A stretch of DNA of 9,202 bases from Proteiniphilum sp. (GTDB taxonomy: Bacteria > Bacteroidota > Bacteroidia > Bacteroidales > Dysgonomonadaceae): positions 1-9,202 of the forward strand of contig JAIRSV010000177.1 of the NCBI GenBank assembly GCA_031255275.1. Reading direction: 5' to 3'. This document shows, piece after piece, positions 7,973-9,202 of the stretch. Made by a program: the position numbers and the translations under genes. Under the pieces are notes generated by a model. That model was not told the DNA's origin. It searched no databases and worked only from the letters and a program-made list of their open reading frames with translations. Position 1 is the first letter of the stretch; each line of letters starts with the position of its first letter.

Positions 7973-7992
7973 AAAAAAGCAGGCCGGCTTTT
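7973..7992 (-). terminator. Possible first terminator of the HU-related gene
   Basis: Read on the minus strand, AAAAGC (7992-7987), a 6-nt loop and GCTTTTTT (7980-7973) form a short stem followed by T residues. It overlaps the last base of the HU-related stop codon. The stem is weak (6 bp, mostly A-T), so the 14-bp hairpin beyond it probably does most of the work. Confidence 0.4.
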
Positions 7993-8378
7993 CACTTCAT
8001 CTTCTCATATTTGAGAGTAGCAAGCATCTCTTTCAGATCCACGCCCGGACGGAAAACAACTTTTCCACCTTTGATTAACGAGACAGTGAACTTTTCGGCA
8101 GTATCCGCACCTTCGCTGGTGAGAGTCACCTGAAACGAGCCAAAGTCGCCAAAGCGCACAATTTCGCCGTTGCTTAAATGACGTTTCAACACCTTTGTAA
8201 GGTCGTTTAACACAGCCAGCACATCGCTGTCGCTAACCGTGGTACTGCCTTCAGCAATCTCTTTACTCAATTTACGAAACGTAAATTCCTCACGACTCTT
8301 AGCTTGCGCATAAAACTTTTTGGGAGCATCCGGATTGCCCGGATTACCCTTCTGGGTAAGAACATAAGTAACAGCCAT
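7992..8378 (-). CDS. HU-related DNA-binding protein (long Bacteroidetes histone-like family)
   Basis: The 128-residue protein belongs to the group of HU-related proteins of Bacteroides and Porphyromonas (described by TIGR01201), which are longer than ordinary 90-residue HU. An N-terminal extension (about 1-25, MAVTYVLTQKGNPGNPDAP) precedes an HU-like core: a helical part with the family signature STTVSDSDVLAVL (45-57), then NGEIVRFGDFGSFQV (72-86), and the C-terminal IKGGKVVFRPG (104-114). These proteins are expected to bind and bend DNA non-specifically in the nucleoid. The start ATG is at 8376-8378; no Shine-Dalgarno precedes it, as is normal in this phylum. It is transcribed alone, convergent with the metabolic operon and divergent from the upxY region. 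A specific role in capsule control is not shown by the sequence. Confidence 0.88.
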   Translation of the reverse strand: MAVTYVLTQKGNPGNPDAPKKFYAQAKSREEFTFRKLSKEIAEGSTTVSDSDVLAVLNDLTKVLKRHLSNGEIVRFGDFGSFQVTLTSEGADTAEKFTVSLIKGGKVVFRPGVDLKEMLATLKYEKMK

Positions 8379-8408
8379 ACGATTTTACTTCTAAAAATTA
8401 AACTTTCA

Positions 8409-8522
8409 TTATTCCCGAATACTATCTCTGAATATCACACCAAAAATTCCTGCCCGGCGATTCTTTGACACGATTTCCTGACTTAACAGTCGTGACAGGT
8501 CTTTTCGAGTAAAATTTTGCAT
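8409..8522 (-). CDS. Possible 37-residue small ORF upstream of the HU-related gene
   Basis: An ATG at 8522-8520 opens a 37-codon frame (MQNFTRKDLSRLLSQEIV...) that stops with TAA at 8411-8409, 30 nt before the HU-related start. The peptide is basic and could form an amphipathic helix at its N-terminus. The ATG lies only 2 nt after a minus-strand TATTTTTG box, so a transcript from that box would begin almost at the start codon. I recognise no family. It may be just an open stretch of the HU 5' leader, so the call is tentative. Confidence 0.2.
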   Translation of the reverse strand: MQNFTRKDLSRLLSQEIVSKNRRAGIFGVIFRDSIRE

Positions 8523-8545
8523 TGCAAAAATATAATTTATTTTTG
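8516..8545 (+). promoter_or_regulatory. Bacteroidetes-type promoter with -33 TTTG and -7 TATTTTTG
   Basis: TTTG at 8516-8519 and TATTTTTG at 8538-8545 (matching TAnnTTTG) are separated by 18 nt, close to the spacing of Bacteroides housekeeping promoters. Transcription would start near 8550 and run rightwards towards upxY, about 510 nt away. No coding frame lies directly downstream, so it would make a long upxY leader or a non-coding RNA. It is identified by pattern only. Confidence 0.4.
8525..8545. repeat. 8-bp perfect inverted repeat made of two opposed TATTTTTG boxes
   Basis: CAAAAATA (8525-8532) and TATTTTTG (8538-8545) are perfect complements around TAATT. Each arm read outward is a TAnnTTTG -7 box, so the element could be a back-to-back promoter serving the HU-related gene on the minus strand and a rightward transcript. 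Only the rightward box has a TTTG at the -33 position. It could equally be a dyad operator for a regulator. Confidence 0.45.
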
Positions 8546-8593
8546 ATATACCCGCCGGAATTCTTAATATTTTTTTTGATCTGCCGCCGAATT

Positions 8594-8605
8594 CGCGATT
8601 TCGCG
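8594..8605. repeat. Short palindrome CGCGATTTCGCG
   Basis: CGCGA (8594-8598) and TCGCG (8601-8605) are complementary around TT, giving a compact GC-rich dyad in otherwise AT-rich DNA. It has no T tract after it, so it is not a terminator; it could be a protein-binding site or be due to chance. The surrounding 8546-8754 shows no gene, only AT-rich DNA (especially 8680-8710). Confidence 0.3.
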
Positions 8606-8724
8606 CACCCAAAAGAGCATCATCCCCCCGATGTTTGAATGTCAAAACGCATTACTGCCGATGAGCAGACTTAACGCTTATATATAATATAATTATAAAA
8701 TAATAAAAGATGTGTTGACGCGAA

Positions 8725-8743
8725 GGAATCCTGGGTAAATTCC
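8725..8743. repeat. Inverted repeat GGAAT-N9-ATTCC inside the upxY promoter spacer
   Basis: GGAAT (8725-8729) and ATTCC (8739-8743) form a dyad ending 11 nt before the -7 box at 8755. It covers the place where a -33 box should lie (about 8732-8737), where no TTTG is present. A regulator binding here could replace or block sigma contact. The arms are only 5 bp, so chance is possible. Confidence 0.3.
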
Positions 8744-8754
8744 GAATATCTGTC

Positions 8755-8762
8755 TATCTTTG
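8755..8762 (+). promoter_or_regulatory. -7 promoter box TATCTTTG, likely upxY (capsule locus) promoter
   Basis: TATCTTTG matches the Bacteroidetes -7 consensus TAnnTTTG, with transcription expected to start near 8768, giving a leader of about 290 nt before upxY. No TTTG lies about 20 nt upstream. The nearest TTG (8715-8717) is 37 nt away, too far for a normal -33 box, so the promoter may be weak or activator-dependent. Confidence 0.55.
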
Positions 8763-8778
8763 CCCCGTGAAAAGCGCA

Positions 8779-8795
8779 GTTCCTGGATCAGGAAC
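8779..8795 (+). repeat. 7-bp hairpin GTTCCTG-GAT-CAGGAAC at the start of the upxY leader
   Basis: A perfect 7-bp inverted repeat with a 3-nt loop lies about 10-15 nt after the predicted transcription start. Its position suggests a 5'-end stem in the RNA, possibly a pause or recruitment signal for the NusG-like UpxY, or stabilisation of the transcript. No T tract follows, so it is not a terminator. Confidence 0.5.
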
Positions 8796-8825
8796 CGTGT
8801 TTTGCCCCAGTTCGGTTAACAAAAC

Positions 8826-8845
8826 CGCCTCACTTGAAAGAGGCG
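8826..8845 (+). repeat. 6-bp hairpin CGCCTC / GAGGCG in the upxY leader
   Basis: CGCCTC (8826-8831) and GAGGCG (8840-8845) pair around an 8-nt loop, followed by ATTTG. It competes for two bases with the CGGTT/AACCG stem just upstream, so a switch between two structures is possible. The T run after the stem is too short for a convincing terminator. Confidence 0.45.
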
Positions 8846-8940
8846 ATTTGACAATCAACAAAAACGATAAAAGTCTGTAAATCAAAACAGTTTCAGTTTT
8901 GGTGTCCCCAGAGAATGTTTTAAAGTGAAAAAAGAGAGGA

Positions 8941-8968
8941 CGCGCAGCCGGTTTCGCGGATTTTTTTT
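8941..8968 (+). terminator. Terminator-like element in the upxY leader
   Basis: CGCG (8941-8944) can pair with CGCG (8955-8958), or CCG (8948-8950) with CGG (8957-8959). Eight T residues (8961-8968) follow almost at once. The stem is short for a stand-alone intrinsic terminator. Its place about 90 nt before upxY suggests a pause or attenuation site that UpxY antitermination could override. Confidence 0.35.
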
Positions 8969-9060
8969 AAAAAGTCTTATAAAATAATCTATAGCCGGCA
9001 GCGGAAAGACGGTCAAAATACCGAAAGCCGTTTTTATCCGTCCTGACAGACAGGATATTT

Positions 9061-9202
9061 ATGCAAGGAACGGAAAATCATGCAGGAGACCCGAAGGAAA
9101 AGGAAAAGGAGGAAAAGACGGGAGAGTGGTATGCCCTGCGGGTCACCTACAACAGGGAAATGACGGTGAAAGAGCATTGCGACGCAAACGGGACAGCGTG
9201 TT
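9061..9202 (+). CDS. UpxY-family (NusG-like) transcription antiterminator, N-terminal part; 3' end outside window
   Basis: The frame starts at ATG 9061 and is open to the window end (47 codons). A charged, lysine- and glutamate-rich N-terminus (residues about 1-21) leads into WYALRVTYNRE (23-33), the opening strand and first helix of the NusG N-terminal domain in its UpxY form. UpxY proteins are the first genes of Bacteroides capsular polysaccharide loci and let RNA polymerase read through the leader of their own locus. The variable N-terminus is typical of the family and fits locus-specific action. A weak AGGA (9052-9055) lies 5 nt before the start, and the frame is closed upstream by TAG near 8992. 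An UpxZ gene and glycosyltransferases would be expected beyond the window. Sequence is cut before the KOW domain. Confidence 0.85.
   Translation, partial: MQGTENHAGDPKEKEKEEKTGEWYALRVTYNREMTVKEHCDANGTAC

Larger units (their letters stand above)
8768..9060 (+). promoter_or_regulatory. Structured 5' leader of upxY (probable antitermination leader)
   Basis: No gene fits between the promoter box and upxY. The stretch contains several possible RNA hairpins: GTTCCTG/CAGGAAC (8779-8785 with 8789-8795), CGGTT/AACCG (8813-8817 with 8823-8827), CGCCTC/GAGGCG (8826-8831 with 8840-8845), CAAAAC/GTTTTG (8883-8888 with 8896-8901) and a terminator-like element at 8941-8968. The second and third share bases 8826-8827, so they cannot both form fully. 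In Bacteroides, UpxY proteins act on the untranslated leader of their own capsule operon to prevent early termination, and a leader of this length and structure fits that role. The RNA signal itself is inferred. Confidence 0.5.

Noticed and set aside
8409..8645. 78-codon extended version of the small minus-strand ORF
   Set aside because: Its N-terminal half runs through the TATTTTTG dyad and AT-rich regulatory DNA and has no protein-like pattern; only the shorter 37-codon form from 8522 is worth keeping, and only tentatively.
8715..8717. TTG as the -33 element of the upxY promoter
   Set aside because: It is 37 nt from the -7 box, much more than the roughly 18-21 nt used by Bacteroidetes sigma factor.
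8693..8988. 12-nt direct repeat TTATAAAATAAT at 8693-8704 and 8977-8988
   Set aside because: Pure A/T sequence in AT-rich DNA; a match of this length is likely by chance and no other flanking similarity is present.
8546..9060. Invertible capsule promoter flanked by long inverted repeats
   Set aside because: I looked for inverted repeats of about 15-25 bp on either side of the 8755 box and found none; only short local hairpins are present. A computed self-alignment would be decisive.
7780..9060. tRNA, rRNA, CRISPR array or insertion sequence
   Set aside because: No cloverleaf, no spaced identical repeats with unique spacers, no transposase frame and no terminal inverted repeats with target duplication were seen; the 22-nt repeats are adjacent and degenerate, not CRISPR-like.

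Overview
The window looks like a chromosomal segment from a gut-type member of the Bacteroidales (Bacteroides, Parabacteroides or a relative). Four things suggest this. Promoter-like boxes have the Bacteroidetes TAnnTTTG form. Most genes start after A-rich leaders without a clear Shine-Dalgarno. There is a gene for the long HU-related protein family typical of this group. The last gene begins with the N-terminus of an UpxY (NusG-like) capsule-locus antiterminator. I cannot name the genus. The metabolic genes look clearly richer in GC than the intergenic DNA after position 8500.

Positions 1-7779 hold a tightly packed plus-strand operon that enters from the left. In order it carries: the C-terminal part of a dihydrolipoyl dehydrogenase (E3); an 819-residue fused alpha-beta E1 of a thiamine-dependent 2-oxoacid dehydrogenase; a PHP-domain protein; a class II aldolase fused to a short-chain dehydrogenase (RhaD-aldolase/alcohol dehydrogenase type); and a medium-chain zinc dehydrogenase resembling L-sorbose-1-phosphate reductase. 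Gaps are 24, 2, 2 and 35 nt, so the genes are probably co-transcribed. The simplest reading is a sugar or polyol catabolic operon. The zinc dehydrogenase would interconvert a keto-sugar (phosphate) and an alditol, and the aldolase would cleave a ketose phosphate to DHAP plus an aldehyde. The SDR half would process an aldehyde, hydroxy or keto intermediate, and a lipoate-dependent complex would turn a resulting 2-oxoacid into an acyl-CoA. The substrate is not identifiable here: no kinase, isomerase, transporter or E2 lies in the window.

Positions 7780-7991 form a convergent intergenic region. It holds three degenerate 22-nt tandem repeats that run into a 14-bp hairpin with A and T tracts, a likely bidirectional terminator, followed by a smaller minus-strand terminator candidate. 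On the minus strand, 7992-8378 encodes the HU-related nucleoid protein.

Positions 8379-9060 form a long AT-rich intergenic region. It contains a symmetric pair of TATTTTTG boxes, of which the plus-strand copy also has a well-placed TTTG box. Further on is a second promoter-like box at 8755-8762, then a roughly 290-nt leader with several hairpins and a terminator-like element just before upxY (9061 to the window end). This is the architecture expected at the head of a capsular polysaccharide locus controlled by UpxY antitermination. The window therefore spans the junction between a catabolic operon and the start of a surface-polysaccharide locus.
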